Origin: Paulownia fortunei
Lineage: Eukaryota > Streptophyta > Magnoliopsida > Lamiales > Paulowniaceae
Reading direction: 5' to 3'
Length of the DNA: 64,000 bases
Assembly: GCA_019321725.1 (NCBI GenBank)
Contig: CM033109.1
Coordinates: 19,499,993 to 19,563,992, forward strand
Positions 13,670-27,260 of the stretch are shown piece by piece. The position numbers and the translations under genes are program-made. The notes under the pieces are model-generated. The model saw only the letters and a program-made list of their open reading frames with translations, was not told the origin of the DNA and did not search any database. The first letter of the stretch is position 1; each line of letters opens with the position of its first letter.

Positions 13670-14934
13670 ATATCTACTTATAACAAAGAGTCAAACATAT
13701 ATAATTCTCACAACCAATAAAATCATACATAACCCTTTTACGCTTCACAAATAATACACTATGTTGTACATAAGTTCCAAAAATACAACGTAAAAAATGA
13801 CATAATACCATAACACATGCACACGAAATAAATGGGGCAACTAGAACATGTAATATTAAAAATGTCCATTATAAACACTTGCAAGATACTGTAAAATTTT
13901 AATCCATATCTAGTGCGCGTTTTGTTAATGTTAAATCTTCAAATATTGTTGAAATTAATGGTAAGAAATTTTTCATTGATCCCAAATATAATCAGCAACC
14001 AAGTATACTACATATAAACATTTAACATAGACTAATACCACTACAATATCAATATCATATATTGTGAAAGTTGCTTAAAATCCAATTTCAACAACTAACA
14101 TATAATAATTAATTTACAAAATTAACCCAAAAGTTCATAACTATTTAGAAAAACCAAGCTACCAATAGCATTAACCATCTTCAAACACAATCGAAGATAA
14201 AAATAGTTAAATCAGATCTGAAAACCTTTGAACCCATTACTAGAAACCTATTGGACCTTACAAGTACATCATGGATATGTATAATCTCCAACACCTCTGT
14301 CCCCATTCAACACAAATGTTCGAAAAACTAAAAAGACCAAAAAAATAGAGCCACCAAGCATTACTTGTCCTTACTCTCGAAAAGTAAGAGACAACATATG
14401 GAACTTTAAATGAAAATGCCCAAGAGATGGTAATGGATGAAGGCGGTTTGAACTAAAAGAAGATGCACAACTGTGTTGCTGTCTTCTGGCCTTCACTTTT
14501 CCTATTCAAGAATTAGTAAACAAATTTAATGCATATACCCAAATTCTTATGTCAATTGATTGATTTGATTAACCTTAAATCATGGGCCCATCTAGCTATC
14601 ATGTTATTCAAAAAATTCCCTCAATTCCATCTGATTTCACAAAAAATGGGTCCCACTAGTTCTAAACTAAAACAAGAATGCATAAAAAAAATAGATAGGC
14701 CCTACCACTTACTCAAATATAGATTGTAATATACACAAATTCTAAAAATCATGGTAAAATTCTCCAAATTCTACTCAATCAAATACATTCTCATTTCCAA
14801 AACTATATATTTTCATATTTACACATTCATCCAAACATGTTTTTAGTTCTCACATGAAAAACCATTACAACTATAAATTCTAAATGGAAATAATGAAAAT
14901 GAAAATTCTCAATAGAAACACAAACAAACGAGCC

Positions 14935-15298
14935 TTGTATTTTTGGAATAGTATATCATTATATTTTTCCCCTTTATATATAAAAATTACTATATTCGCA
15001 TCCTTCTAAGTTGTAGATCTTACCAAGAGCATTTTGGTCAGTATGATATAAGAATAGCTGGGTTAAAAGCAAAATAAGAAGTTCACTAAATTATTTTGGA
15101 TGATGTTATCATTTACAATCAAGAACTTTAATGGTAGAAAAAGTTTGGTGAATAAGGTAAACTTAGTGGGAGAGTTTTTTTAATTATTAAAGTAGAGGAG
15201 AAGATTAGTTATGAAAATAAATGAGAAGAGTTGCAGAATTTTGAATTGTTTGATATCACCTGTTTTTGATTTAGATGACAGAAGAAAGCCATATTATT

Positions 15299-15337
<39 letters not shown>

Positions 15338-15799
15338 ATGTATATATGTTAGCTCAAATGATTCTAGTCATGAAAATACGCAATCATTATCCATGGAAAG
15401 GCAGATCATATCATCATAACCAAAAAAAAAATAAAAAAAAATGTAGCCAATCTTTGTAAATTTTACCACCAGAAGTGCAAACTAAGAAGTATTATGTTAA
15501 TTTGAAGAGTAAATTACATCCACACTCCTATGATTAGATTTAAATATTGAAACACTTCCTATTTTTTTAAAGGCCAAATATTCAGATTTATTTTTTGTAG
15601 TCCCATTTTTTACTGTAATTAATTGTGTCTTTCCCACCAAAAATATATTAAATTATCACTGGCTACGATGAAAAGAATGCACCATTACACCCATACTAAC
15701 AAAGTTTTCAAAGTTTTTATCTCCAATAAAATATAATACATTGGAATTCACCGTATATATCTTTTATAAATAATAATGTGATAAAATCTCCTAAGTTTT
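14935..15799. other. Intergenic DNA between transposons
   Basis: Apart from the dinucleotide microsatellite at 15301-15348 there is nothing recognisable. An 82-residue open frame at 15211-15459 runs through the microsatellite and is not a credible gene. Confidence 0.5.
15301..15348. repeat. Compound microsatellite (TA)n(TG)n
   Basis: An uninterrupted run of TA units is followed directly by TG units and ends in tatgtatatatg. Confidence 0.95.
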
Positions 15800-16798
15800 T
15801 GTTACATGGCCTTTAAACATTGAATTTTAATGTAATTTTGAGCAACAATTAAGTGTTTAATTTAAATGAAAATTATTTGATTAAACATCGTCTATGCCAT
15901 GGGTAGATGCGTTTAGTATATTTAATTTCTCAAAACCAATTTAGGATGAATAAGAAGTTAAAGTATAAAGTGAGCAAAAGGTTTAATTGTATAATAATGA
16001 AAGTGGAAAAGTGAAAAGTCATCTATGAAAAATTTGCAAAAGTAAGACCACTTTATTAAGTTCAAGTGGAGAGACTTGAGTTTGGGCCCCAAAGGTACCA
16101 ATATTCTTTGGAAGGGGAAAAACCTACATCCTTAAGGTTTGGATAAAAGTCGACACGCGCGGCCCGACTGGGCTTGGGTTTGGGTTGGGTTGGCCAAAAT
16201 ACTATATATATCTTTTTAGATAAAATAAATTATGAATTTTATTAAATATTTAATTTATTTTTCTTCCAATCGGAGCTTGACTGACACGTAACGTAGAATG
16301 ACAGCTTGATGAATGTGCAAGATGAACAGACATGCGTTTGTCCAATTTGCGAGCACATCTGTCCGTTCAATGCCTATTGGACAGAGGTGTTTGTTCAGTT
16401 TGTGCTAAACGGATGTGGCCGTCCAATAAGTTCCAACTAGACAGTTGTTTCTGTCCAATCACTGCTATTTTTCAAGAGTTGTATCTACTTCCCATAATTT
16501 TTTGGCAATTGTAAATAGATCGACATATTCGAGTTTTTCATTCATTCAATTTGTATTCCTTCTATTCTTTCTAAATATTTAAAGAGAGTTCTAAATAATT
16601 TCTTTGGTTTATTGAGCTTGAGATTTGTAGTGCTACTATCTAAGTAAGGTAGTTATATCTTAGGAGACGATTGTCAACTGTCCAGTAGCACCATTGCAGG
16701 GTAGATTAGTCTTAAAGATAAAGAGTTAAACTTTTGCCTCGACCTACATTCCAATTGTCTTTCTAGCGATTTAAGATATACCTACCATTTTTCTAACA
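15800..16798 (+). repeat. 5' LTR of the 15.8-kb copia
   Basis: It aligns along its length with 21053-22060. Shared landmarks are gagtttgggccccaa, cgacctac(a/g)ttcc and ttctattctttctaaatatt. Confidence 0.85.
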
Positions 16799-16824
16799 AA
16801 TTTAAGATGAATTTATTGTGTAAT

Positions 16825-19800
16825 TCCAATGGCGTCTTTGAAGTAGTCGTTCCTTCAGCTTATGGAAAAATACTGAAAAACATTTACTAGTATAAATTTC
16901 AAAAGATAGCAATAGAAGATACTATTCTACCTCACTATCCTGATTGCAGGGTTCTTGCGGGATGATGCCACCATGTGATAGAGGAAAAAAATCCTCAAAA
17001 GAGGGTAGCATTCGATGCATGGAGTTTAGTGACTTTCTATACAAAAACTATATCCTAAATAGGTTGGACAATACATTGTACAATGTGTATACTTTAGTAA
17101 ATACAACAAAGGAATTGTAGGAATATCTTGAGAAGAAGTACAAAATTCATAGTCGGCAAATTCTTGAACTTCAAGATAGTGGATTCCAATTTGGTTATAG
17201 ATCAAGTCAAAGAGCTGCAAATAATCTTGCATGACATATATGATGAAGATATGTAGCTCAGTGAGTCCTTTGAAGTAACTACAATAACTGAAAAGCTACT
17301 ACCTTTGTGGAAGGACTTCGAAAACTACTTGAATCATAAAAAGAAGGAGATAGGACTTAAGGATTTTTAATTGCCAAATTATAGATTGAAGAAGAAAATT
17401 GCAAGTTTGAAATAAAATCTAGAAAGCTATCCATAGAACTAAAGCAAATTTGATAGAACCAAACGATAGCAAGAAAAAAAAGCACCACGACAATGATAAG
17501 AAACTGAGAGGTTAATAAGTTCAAGGAAACTGCTACAACTATGGCAAGGCAAACCACAAGGCAAATGATTGTCATTTTCCAAGTAAAGGCAATCAAAATT
17601 AGGTGTATGTGACAGAGGTCAAATCAGTACTAGTTGATATATGGGACCTCAAGCTCTCAGTAAGCTAACTTGGTGGATAACTTGAGAGAATGATAAGTTG
17701 ACATAGGCGTAACTGGCCACATTTACTCAAATAATGAGATGTTATCTTCTTATATTTTAATTAATGGAGGAAAGTTGTACCTGGGGAATTTGTCTACTTC
17801 TAATGTTGTCGAATTGGGAAAGGTTGTGCTAAAGATGACCTCGAGTAAGGACCTAACCCTAGTTGATGTGTCTTACATATTAGAGCATCCGAAAGAATCT
17901 AGTGTCCAGCTCATTGTTGATCAAAAATGGGTTTAGACTAGTGTTTGAGTTCGATAAGTTTGTATTAACTAAAAATAGATAGTTTATAAGTTAGGGTTAC
18001 TTAGCTAGTGGGCTATTTAAGATTAATGTAATGATATTACTCTGAAATGTTGAAAATAATAAAACTACTCCTTCTACTTACTTGGTTCAGTATTCTAATT
18101 TATGGCATGTTAGATTAGGACAAGTTAATTTTAATACTTTGCATAGAATGGCAAATTTTAATTTAATGCCTTCATTTAAAGTTGATCCTCATAATAAGTG
18201 TGAGATGTGTTCAGGCTAAAATAGCCAACGCTTCATTTCATTTAGTGGAAATGAACATAACACCTCTACAATTAATTCACATTGATATGTAATTTAAAGT
18301 TTGTGTAACCCAAAGTGGGAAATAGTACTTTATTATGATTGCACGAGATGCTATAATATGTATCTATTGAAAAATAAATATGAGGCCTTGGAAGCTTTCA
18401 AAAGCTATAAAAATAAGGTTGAGAATAAAACTAATTAAAATTATTCATTGTGATAGAGGTGGAGAGTATAGAGCTCTACTTAAAAAAAATGCTCAGAATC
18501 TGGCATCATTCATCAAACCACAACTCCTTACTAACCTCAAGTAAATGGCGTTATTAAATGTAAAACCAAACTCTTAAAGAGACGACCAATGTTATATTGA
18601 TATATGACTTATCCCAGAATTTGTAGGGGAAACAATTCTCTCAACTAACCATATTCTTAACAAGATACCATACAAAAATAAGGATAAAAGTCCTTATGAG
18701 TTATGAAAATATCATAAACCTTCTTACAAGTATTTTAAAGTATAGGAGTGTTTAGTTAAGGTAGAAGTACCTAAACCAAAACAAATCAAAATAGGGCTAA
18801 GACAATTTATATATATTCATTGGATATGCTAATAACAATAGGCATATCAATTTCTTGTGCAAAAATCTGTAATTCCAGATATACATAAGGGTACAAACAT
18901 TAAATTAAGGAATGCTGCATCTTTTTGAAAATATATTTTCTTGCGAAGAAAGGAAAGAAGTAAGTTCTTATAAAAGAACTTATGAATGTGTGAATGATAA
19001 TCATTAAAGTGATGAAGAACTAAAACATAATAAGAGGGCAAAACAACTAAAATGTATGGTCTGGATTTTATAACTTATATGTTAGAAAATAAACCAAGGA
19101 CAATTAGTAAAGCATTGTCAAGTCCAGAAGCATCACTCTAGAAAGATGATATTAATTTTGAAATATAATCTATTATGAAAAATCATACTTAGAAGTTGGT
19201 AGATCTTCCACCAGCTAACAAGCCTTTAGGATGTAAAAAGATCTTTAAAGAAAATATAAGGCTGATGTAACAATTAACAAGTGCAAGGCTAGGCTGATAG
19301 CCAAAGGGTTCAAACAAAATTAAGATTTTGACATCTTTGATACATATTCATCAATGACAAGGATCACATCCATTAGAATACTCATTTCTATTGCTGCATT
19401 GCATAACCTTGAGATATATCAAATGGATGTGAAAATATCATTTCTGAATGGTGAATTAGATGAAGAAATTTACATGGAACAACCCCAAGGTTTTTGTTAC
19501 CTCTAGATAGGAGAAAAAATGTGTAAACTACTTAGAGTTATTGTATGGGCTTAAGCAAGCGCCAAAACAATGGTACGAGAAATTTCAACTCTGTTATCAA
19601 ATAATTTCAAAATTAACAAGTATAACAAATATGTTTATATAAAAGACACCCCAAATGTTGATGTCATTATTTATCTATATGTGGACGACATGCTGATCAT
19701 GGGTAATGATCATGATATCATCATGACTAGTGAGAAAATATTAACAAAACATTTTGACATGAAGGATATGGGTGTAGCAGACATTATATTATGAATTACA

Positions 19801-20640
19801 ATCACTAAGACATCTAATGGACTTGTTTTATTGCAATCTCATTATATTGTGATAGTACTTAAAAAGTTTAACTTATACGACATTTTCTAGTAGAAACACT
19901 AGTGGATTTAAGTTTGCAATTTGGCTTATGGTGAGCCCATATCATAGTTAGAATATTATCTGATAATTGGCTATTTGATGTACATCTTGAAATGCACACT
20001 TCCAGATATTGCTTACTCAGTCAACAAATTAAGTATAGTTATAAGTAATTTAGACAATGACCTTTGTAAGTCATTGATAAGGATTCTTAGATATTTAAGA
20101 TTTAACTTAAATTATGAATTATATTATACGAGATATCTAGTTGTACTAGAAGGATATAATGACACAAATTGGATATCTGACACAAAAGACTCTAAGTCCA
20201 CTAGTTATGTTTTTACCATTGGTAAAGAAGTTGTGTCATGAAAATCCTCTAAACAAACTTGTATAGCTCAATCCATAATGAAATTAGAGTTTATGGCTTT
20301 AGATAAAGTTGGAGAAAAAGCATAAAGGATATTCCTTATTGACTTAAGCCAATCGATAATTGGAAAGGCACAAAGTAGTACATACAATAGTAAGTCTCGA
20401 CATGTATGTCGAAAACATAATACCATAAGACAGTTGATTTGTAATGGAATTATCTCAATCGATTTTGTAAAATCGAAGGAGAATCTAGCACCATTAACTA
20501 AAGGCTCAGGTAGAGATCAAGTTTATTGCTTACCGAGAGAAATAGGCCTAACCTATAAAATAAAAAATCTTCATTGTGGTAACCTAACATTATTGACTAG
20601 AGATTCCAAGATCTTAGTTCAATGGGACAATTAAGTTGTT
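16825..20640 (+). pseudogene. Copia gag-pol pseudogene
   Basis: The relic polyprotein would have supplied capsid, protease, integrase, RT and RNase H. Visible parts are: a gag block near 17150-17330; a zinc knuckle near 17527 reading CYNYGKANHKANDC, in which the second Cys of CX2CX4HX4C is Tyr; a protease-to-integrase linker near 17740-17930; an integrase start with LWHVRLGQVNF near 18100; RT with YLYVDDMLIMGNDHD near 19675, catalytic YVDD preserved; RNase H near 19975-20300; and a C-terminal VKSKENLAPLTKG near 20470. Stops occur every few dozen codons. Nothing suggests residual function. Confidence 0.85.
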
Positions 20641-21052
20641 AAGATTCAAACGAGTATGGAGTTATCTCCTTCTCATTCCTATGATAAATAAGTGCTACCT
20701 ACTGCATGTAATGAGGTTAAGTTATATGCTTAAGTGGAGTATGGTAGGATACTCTTGATGGGAGATCACCTATATGATTGTGAAGTAGGGCCGATCTTTG
20801 AATATTTATAAATCTAATATATTGTCCAGGGCTAAAATGGACACAACCTTCAGAACCAAAAGCATTAGGGAAGTTATTGTGTATATACTATTGTCTTAGT
20901 TTACACCAATGGTTGAATAGTTCAAGAAATCGCATTATTGATCGACCAAGTAAATCAGATAATATTATACTAACAAAGGTTCAAAGTCATAAGCTACCTA
21001 GTCTAATGGAATATGCATACTCACAAGCATTAATTTCGTTCATATGGAAGAT

Positions 21053-22060
21053 TGTTGGAAATTGGTCTTGAAAAGTTTAGCTTTGACCTCACTTTGACCA
21101 ATAATTTAAGTAGGTTTTATTTAATTAAAATAAAAATTATTTGATTGAAATTTCATCCACATTGTGGGAGTTAATACATTTGATTTCTTAAAACTAATTT
21201 CGGTTGAGAAATTAAAGTATAAAGTAAGCCACAAAAGATTTAATTATTGATAAGAAAAGTGAGAAGGTAAAAAGTTACATATCTCACATTAGAAAATGGG
21301 CAAAAGTAAAATAATTTTATTAAGTTCAAGTTGGAGACTTGAGTTTGGGCCCCAAGGAGTACCAATACTTTTTGGAAGAGAGAAGACTTACATCCTTGTC
21401 GGTTTGAATAAAAGCCCACACGCATATGGCCGGCCGGCCTGCTTGGCTAGGTTTGGGTTGGCCTAAATGTTGTACATATCATTTTAGAAAAAATAAATTA
21501 AAATTTTTATTAAATCTTTAATTTATTTTTCTTTTAGAGCTTGATAAGTGGACTTAATCAGATAGTGACATGTGGTATAGAAAATACAGCTTGTTGAATG
21601 TGCAAGGAAAAATTGACATGTGTATATCTGGTCAGTGAATATAACCAATTAGCGCCTATTGAACAGAGGTTTTTGTCTAGTTAGCATTGAATGGATATAG
21701 CCGTCCAGTGAGAGCCAATTGGACAGTTGTGTCATTCCAGTAACCATATTTTTTCAAGAGTTGTGTCTGCTGGCCATAACTTTGTGGTAATTATAAACAG
21801 ATCCCAAAAAATCTGCATTCCTTCTATTCTTTCTAAATATTCAAAGAGAGTTCTAGACATTTTCTTTGGTTAATTGAGCTTAAAATTTATAGTGCTACTA
21901 TCTTAACTAAGGTCATTGTATCTTGAGAGACGATTGCTAAGTGTCTGTTAGCATCAGTGCATGGCAAATTCGTCTTAAGATAAAAAGTTAAACTCTTGTT
22001 TCGACCTACGTTCCGGTTGTCTTTCTAGCTATTTGAGATAGACCTACCATTTTTCCAATA
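21053..22060 (+). repeat. 3' LTR of the 15.8-kb copia
   Basis: Direct repeat of 15800-16798. It starts TGTTGGAAATTGG just after a purine-rich stretch (atatggaagat) that can serve as polypurine tract. Confidence 0.85.
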
Positions 22061-23393
22061 ATTTTTCATTACTGCAACAACTTATTTCCAAACTTCATTT
22101 CTTTTAAATAAGATAACATTATGCTAATTTATTTTTCTATTTTTTCAATACATATATATAAGTTTATTAGATAATATAATTTGTATTGACAATCTTCAAA
22201 TATAAATACACTAACAATTAGGTATGTTGTATTGATATATTCTCAAATTATTTGTAAATTTTAATGATGAAATTTGTTATGTAAATAAAATTTTATCGAT
22301 TTTTTTTCTAAACTATCTCAAATAATACATAAATTATAAATTTCAAGAGCTAATAAATTATTTTCGAATGCCAAATTTATTACTATGATTACACACCTGC
22401 ATTAAATTGAGATAAAAAATGCTTAGGCTGGCACCAAGAACTCTTATCAGCAGTTCTTTGCCTGAGGACAGAAGAAAAAAAATAGTGTAAAAGTGAGAAT
22501 ATATAAAAACTTTGTGGCCAGAGAAAATGTATCATAGCTTATTCGGTTGATTGGGAGGGAAGACCAGGACAAGTGCATTGACTTAGATGAAGGAAAATGA
22601 GTTATTCTTGAACTTCACAAGGGAAGATAACTAGAAAAATGACTTGAAAAGTATGTGGAAGGTTACACTTTGAATTTGGGTTAATTATGGAACCTTTTTC
22701 TAGATTTTTCTAATATATAGGTCCAATTATATTATCCTTTTTAAAGCTAACGTTTATTAGAAAAATCTAATATTTTAAATGAAATGACTTATTTATCCTT
22801 TGTCAAAAATTACATAAAGATTTGTTGAATATACAAAGATCTCTCCTATGATATCCGATTACAAGAACCTTCTCTAAAGGTTGTCTAATATATAAGAGAC
22901 CCTTTGTAGTTTATGGAAAGAAAAATAAAAATATTAATTTTACTTTTTGGTACAAAAATAAGAAGGTATTTTGAATATAGTAGATAATGTGACAAAACAT
23001 ATGTTTGCTTAATTATTTTCAAATAACATAATTTGAAAACATTACTCGTAATTATATGTATTTAGAAAAATAAGAGATTTTGCTACATTTTTACAATATT
23101 ATAATATAAGTATTATAACATTTCAAGTATATATAATCATTATACAGTAGAGAATAATTTCAATAGTTAATGATAAGTAGCAAATATTAAACCTTAGGGA
23201 GAATTTAGTATATTGGACAAATTTTAGGATGTGTAAATATAGACAAACCTGAATGGAGATTGTAAATTAATTATTCATACGATATAAATTAGTTATTTTC
23301 ACCGATGTCACAGTGACAAAAGAAAGAAGGAATTTGTAAACTTATATCAAACGAGGGGACTGTAAATGTAAGTAAACATATTACAAGAGATAG
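22061..23393. other. Intergenic DNA, nothing recognised
   Basis: AT-rich sequence without coding signal or repeat partners elsewhere in the window. A short less AT-rich part near 22540-22640 has no convincing frame. Confidence 0.5.
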
Positions 23394-25503
23394 TGATAAA
23401 CGCATATTTTTACATATTGTGTATCAATTTTATTATGTCTTCCTTTATTTGTTTTTGTTAATATTAGATTTTTATTCATGTTTGTGTGTGATAGGAGTTT
23501 GAAAATTAAGAAATTGAAAATGAGCCAAAATGAAGTTAAAACAAACATTGTTGAGCAAAGTCTCATTGACATGGTGCCACTGCGGCAAGTTTTATAGTTT
23601 GAACATAACTTTATGATCCAAAGCTCTATTGACCTGATTCTTGGCTCATTGGAAAGATAAGTAATACATCTAAAACTTTGATGTTGTAACTTATTATAGT
23701 TCAATTAATTTCAAAGAGAAAATTTTAATTAAAAAGTCAAAAGTGTGCTAAAACTTCCATATATGACAGTTTTCGTATTTGTGGCATAACTCTCTCCAAA
23801 GATGTTATATTGAGTTGATTCAAGTTTTTATTGAAACTCAAGACACATAGCTATAATTTATAAGACATAAAAGGCTAATTCAAATTAGAAAGAACTTAAA
23901 AATGGCTTATAAGAAGAATGATCAGGGTTGTAGCGCCAAGATGATAGAATGTTTGGCGCCGCAGCGCCGAAATTTAGAGCCACAACACCAAAGAGGATAG
24001 AAGATAAAAATCAGAGCTACAGTGCCAGTTGGATAGAATATCTAGAGCCACAGCCCCAGAAATCAGAGTCGCAAAAAACTTGAAAACATGATTTTTAAGT
24101 CCAGTTTTGGGACTTCTTTTTGGAGGACTTTAAAAGGAATATTCCAAGATAAATGTGGGGACTTATTTTGGATTAAAAATATGGAGGAAAATGAGAAAAT
24201 ATGGGAAAAAGCCACAAAAATGGGAAGAATTTTAGGTTTTTTTTGGAAGATTTGTTTGGAAAAGCCATGAAAAGTGGAAAGTTTTTAGGGGTCATTCATC
24301 CTTTAAAAGGGAGAGAGGAGCTTAAATCAAGGGAGACTCATTCTATACAATTCATATACATATTTGGAAAGCAATCTTGGGGGCCTTAGGCATCACGAAA
24401 TACAAAATGGAAAAGACTTTGAGGAGAAGACATCCATAATCTACTATCAACCTTAACTATCTTTTTCAACTAATAAGTTTATTTGACTCCTACTGTTGTT
24501 AATTTTAATTTTCTTGTTATTTTTTATCATGTTAGGCTAAACTTCTTTCTTGGTTAAGGATGATTTCAATGCCCTAGACATAGGTTCTTGTAATTAAATA
24601 TTTGATATTATTGATCAACTTTTCTATCAAAGTTGTTTATGTTTTTCTATGCTTAATGTTATATGGGTATTTTCTTGCTTTGTTTTGGCGCGCAACCAAA
24701 TTGGGTTTGAGAACTTCCTACAACTAGATTAGAGATTTTAGATTCGTAATTTTCATGAATTTTTAATCATGTGTAGTAAATTGTGATTTATGATTATGGG
24801 ATATTTTTGTTAATTGCAATGGAAAACATAACCTAAGTTAAATGACTCGAGCTTATGTGGTTGTTGCTTAGATCAATCTATCTTTCTTATTTTAATGTAT
24901 CCAATGAATTAAATCTAGAGAGCTTGTTCTAGGTTGTTTGGTAGGTAATGAATTAGGTAGAGAGCTTGTTCTACCTAACAAGTAACTAAGAAAAGATTGG
25001 GATAATAGAACTTGTTATTACCTATGGTTGATAATTTCATTGGCAAGTTGTAAGTAATATTGATATGAAATTACAACTCATTGTCTAATGGCGATGAAGG
25101 AAACTTCAACCAATTTGTTTTGATTGTTGCTTGTTGTTTTGATTTTGAATGCTTTATATTTTAATTAGTTTCAATTTTTGCGATTTAGTTACTGAATTCA
25201 ACACCCCCAATCATTTGTTATTTATTTCTGGAGTTTACTTGTTGAAGTCTTAGTTTTAGGTTAGTAATTTTAAAGTTAAAATTCTTAATTAGTGAGTCGA
25301 TAGTAAATCAGCTAACCTTGATCCTCGTGGGTTTGACTCTTACTTGCTCTATACTCGTTGAAAAATGATTGAAGAGTAAGGTTTAAATTTGGTAGGTCTA
25401 CGATAACTGACCAAGAAGTACTTGAATGGAAGTGAGTAAAGATTGATCGTTCTACACAATATTTATTCAATATCTCCCTTTTGAAGTTATCTTTCATTTT
25501 CTC
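23394..25503 (+). repeat. 5' LTR of the Athila-like element
   Basis: Aligns over about 2.1 kb with 28737-30831 at high identity by eye. It contains a GC-richer segment at 23930-24070 with degenerate copies of gcgccagaaattagagcc. The end was placed where the two copies stop matching (ctttcattttct). Confidence 0.85.
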
Positions 25504-27260
25504 CAATCGAATATGCAACCACCCTTCCAATCTCCACAACAATCGGGCACATCTTTGGAGGATCTTGTTAAAGTACTTGCTACCAACACTATATAATTTC
25601 AACAAGCCACATAAACCCATCACCAACATATTGAGAATCAAGTGGGGTAAATAGCCACTGGCTTAAGCAATTGGAAACACAAGGATTGGGCAAGTTTCTT
25701 TCGCAACTTGTGGTGAATCCTGAGAAAAATGCAAGTGCCATAACTCTTAGAGTCGGGAAGCAATTGGACCCTCCTAGATTGTCAACAAAAGAAGTATCTA
25801 AAGAGGTTGAGAATGTCGAGTCAAGCAATACCATCTATTCGTTAGATTATTCTCACTCTTCTACTCATCTACCATCCATAGTTAAGGAAAATCCAAAATT
25901 CGGTAACCAATTTTAAACCTCTCTCTCACACTTATGTAATACCTCCACTTTTTCCTAGCAGGTTGGCAAAGTCTAAAACAGAGCAAGAAAAGGTGATCCT
26001 TGAAACTTTTCAAAAAGTGGAGGTAAACATCCCTCTTGTTGATGCCATCAAGCAAGTTCCTCGCTATATTAAATTTCTCAAGAAGCTATGCACCAACAAA
26101 AAAAAGTTGAGAGGGGATGAAGAAATAAGTGTGGGGGAGAATGTTTCAATGATTTTTCAAAGGAATCTCCCTCCAAAGTCCAAAGATTCGGGCATCTTTA
26201 CCATTCCATGTACAATTAGTGACATCAGGTTTGAAAAGTGCATATTAGATTTAGGTGCATCAATCAATGTCATGCCATATTCTATTTATACTTTTCTAAA
26301 TCTAGGATTTTTAAAAGAAACTGATGTTATCATACAATTAGCTAATAGATCTAATATTTATCCAATAGGGGTTGTGGAAAATATTCTTATGCAGGTGAAT
26401 GCATGGGTTTTCCCAGTTGATTTTTATGTTTATGAGATGGAGAATGACATATCCCCCAATCATACACCCATTCTTTTGGGAAGACCATTCTTGAAGCAAC
26501 CTGAACTAAGATTGATGTTTCTAATGGCACCCTCACTATGGAGTTTGATGGAGAAATTATAAAATTTAATATTTTTGAAACCACCAGATATCCTAGTGAT
26601 GTGCATGTTATTTCTGCAATTGACATTATTGATTCCAAATCACAACAAATGCTTGAGTTGACTGGCAATGATGGAGTTGAAGTTGCTTTACAAAAATATC
26701 TTCATATGGAGGATTTGAAGAAAATAAAGCTAGATGTATAAATGTTGGGAGATGGGAAAAATGATGTAAATGGGCTAAATTTATTGCCTAAAAAATCAAG
26801 TTATGACGTCTTTTATGTTGAATTGCCATTAACTAATGAGAGACTTCTATCTTCTATGGTGCACACATCTTCAATAGAGCTTAAACCAATCTCAGACCAT
26901 CTTAAATATATCTACTTGAATGAGAAAGAAACACCACAATTTAGTATTGCTAAAGACCTCACTCAAGTACAAGAGGAAAAACTTTTTCGTGCACTTCAAA
27001 ATCATAAGATGGTGATTAGATGGATGATGGCAATGTCAGCATATGTTGATGAGTGAAAAAATAAGGCGATGTCAGGCTGAGTACATTAAACCAAGTGCTT
27101 TTTGGGAGGCAACCCAACGAATGGAAAAGAAGGCATTGAGAGCTTACAACCACAGATTTGATCTCTCGAACTCTCATTTTCTTTTCTTTATATCAATATT
27201 ATTTTATTTAGTCCTTTTTATTTTGCTTTGTTTTTATATACCAATCTAACCCTATTACAT
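25504..27260 (+). pseudogene. Gypsy gag end and aspartic protease, RT onward deleted
   Basis: The first block (SLEDLVKVLATNTI near 25550, ENASAITLRVGKQL near 25720) is the C-terminal part of Athila gag. Next comes DAIKQVPRYIKFLKKLC and the protease with LDLGASINVMPYSIY at about 26246, the form usual for this clade. HTPILLGRPFL follows near 26460. A frameshift occurs after this, and the same protein continues in another frame from 26538 (MEFDGEIIKFNIFE). After the linker IELKPISDHLKYIYL and the start of the RT domain (QEEKLFRALQNHKM, about 27010), the sequence jumps to the post-pol phrase that ends in gggaggcaacccaa. About 3 kb of pol has therefore been lost cleanly. Confidence 0.85.

Larger units (their letters stand above)
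3919..14934 (+). mobile_element. Decayed PIF/Harbinger-type DNA transposon
   Basis: The identification rests on a HARBI1-like DDE transposase relic (about 8755-10026) and Myb/SANT-like relics, the two proteins of PIF/Harbinger elements. Candidate termini are GGCCTTGTTTATT at 3919 and, inverted at 14934, GGCTCGTTTGTTT. They match at 9 of the first 12 bases and resemble plant PIF termini. No clean 3-bp TTA target duplication is visible: the left side has TTAT and the right side TTG. The borders are therefore inferred. A size near 11 kb is large for the family and may include nested insertions, such as the AT-rich block at 7.6-8.5 kb. Every coding part carries stops or frameshifts, so it cannot move itself. 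Confidence 0.55.
15800..22060 (+). mobile_element. Old Ty1/copia LTR retrotransposon
   Basis: Two direct repeats of about 1 kb (15800-16798 and 21053-22060) flank a decayed copia gag-pol in the order protease, integrase, RT, RNase H. The left LTR starts TGTTAC and ends CTAACA; the right starts TGTTGG and ends CCAATA. The flanking 5-mers GTTTT and ATTTT differ at one base and may be an eroded target duplication. LTR divergence by eye is much higher than in the 43-kb copia, so this is an old insertion. Confidence 0.85.

Noticed and set aside
15211..15459. 82-codon frame next to the (TA)(TG) microsatellite
   Set aside because: About a quarter of it is translated microsatellite; no homology or conserved context.
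22540..22640. Less AT-rich stretch that might be an exon fragment
   Set aside because: No frame stays open in a protein-like way and no splice borders are convincing.
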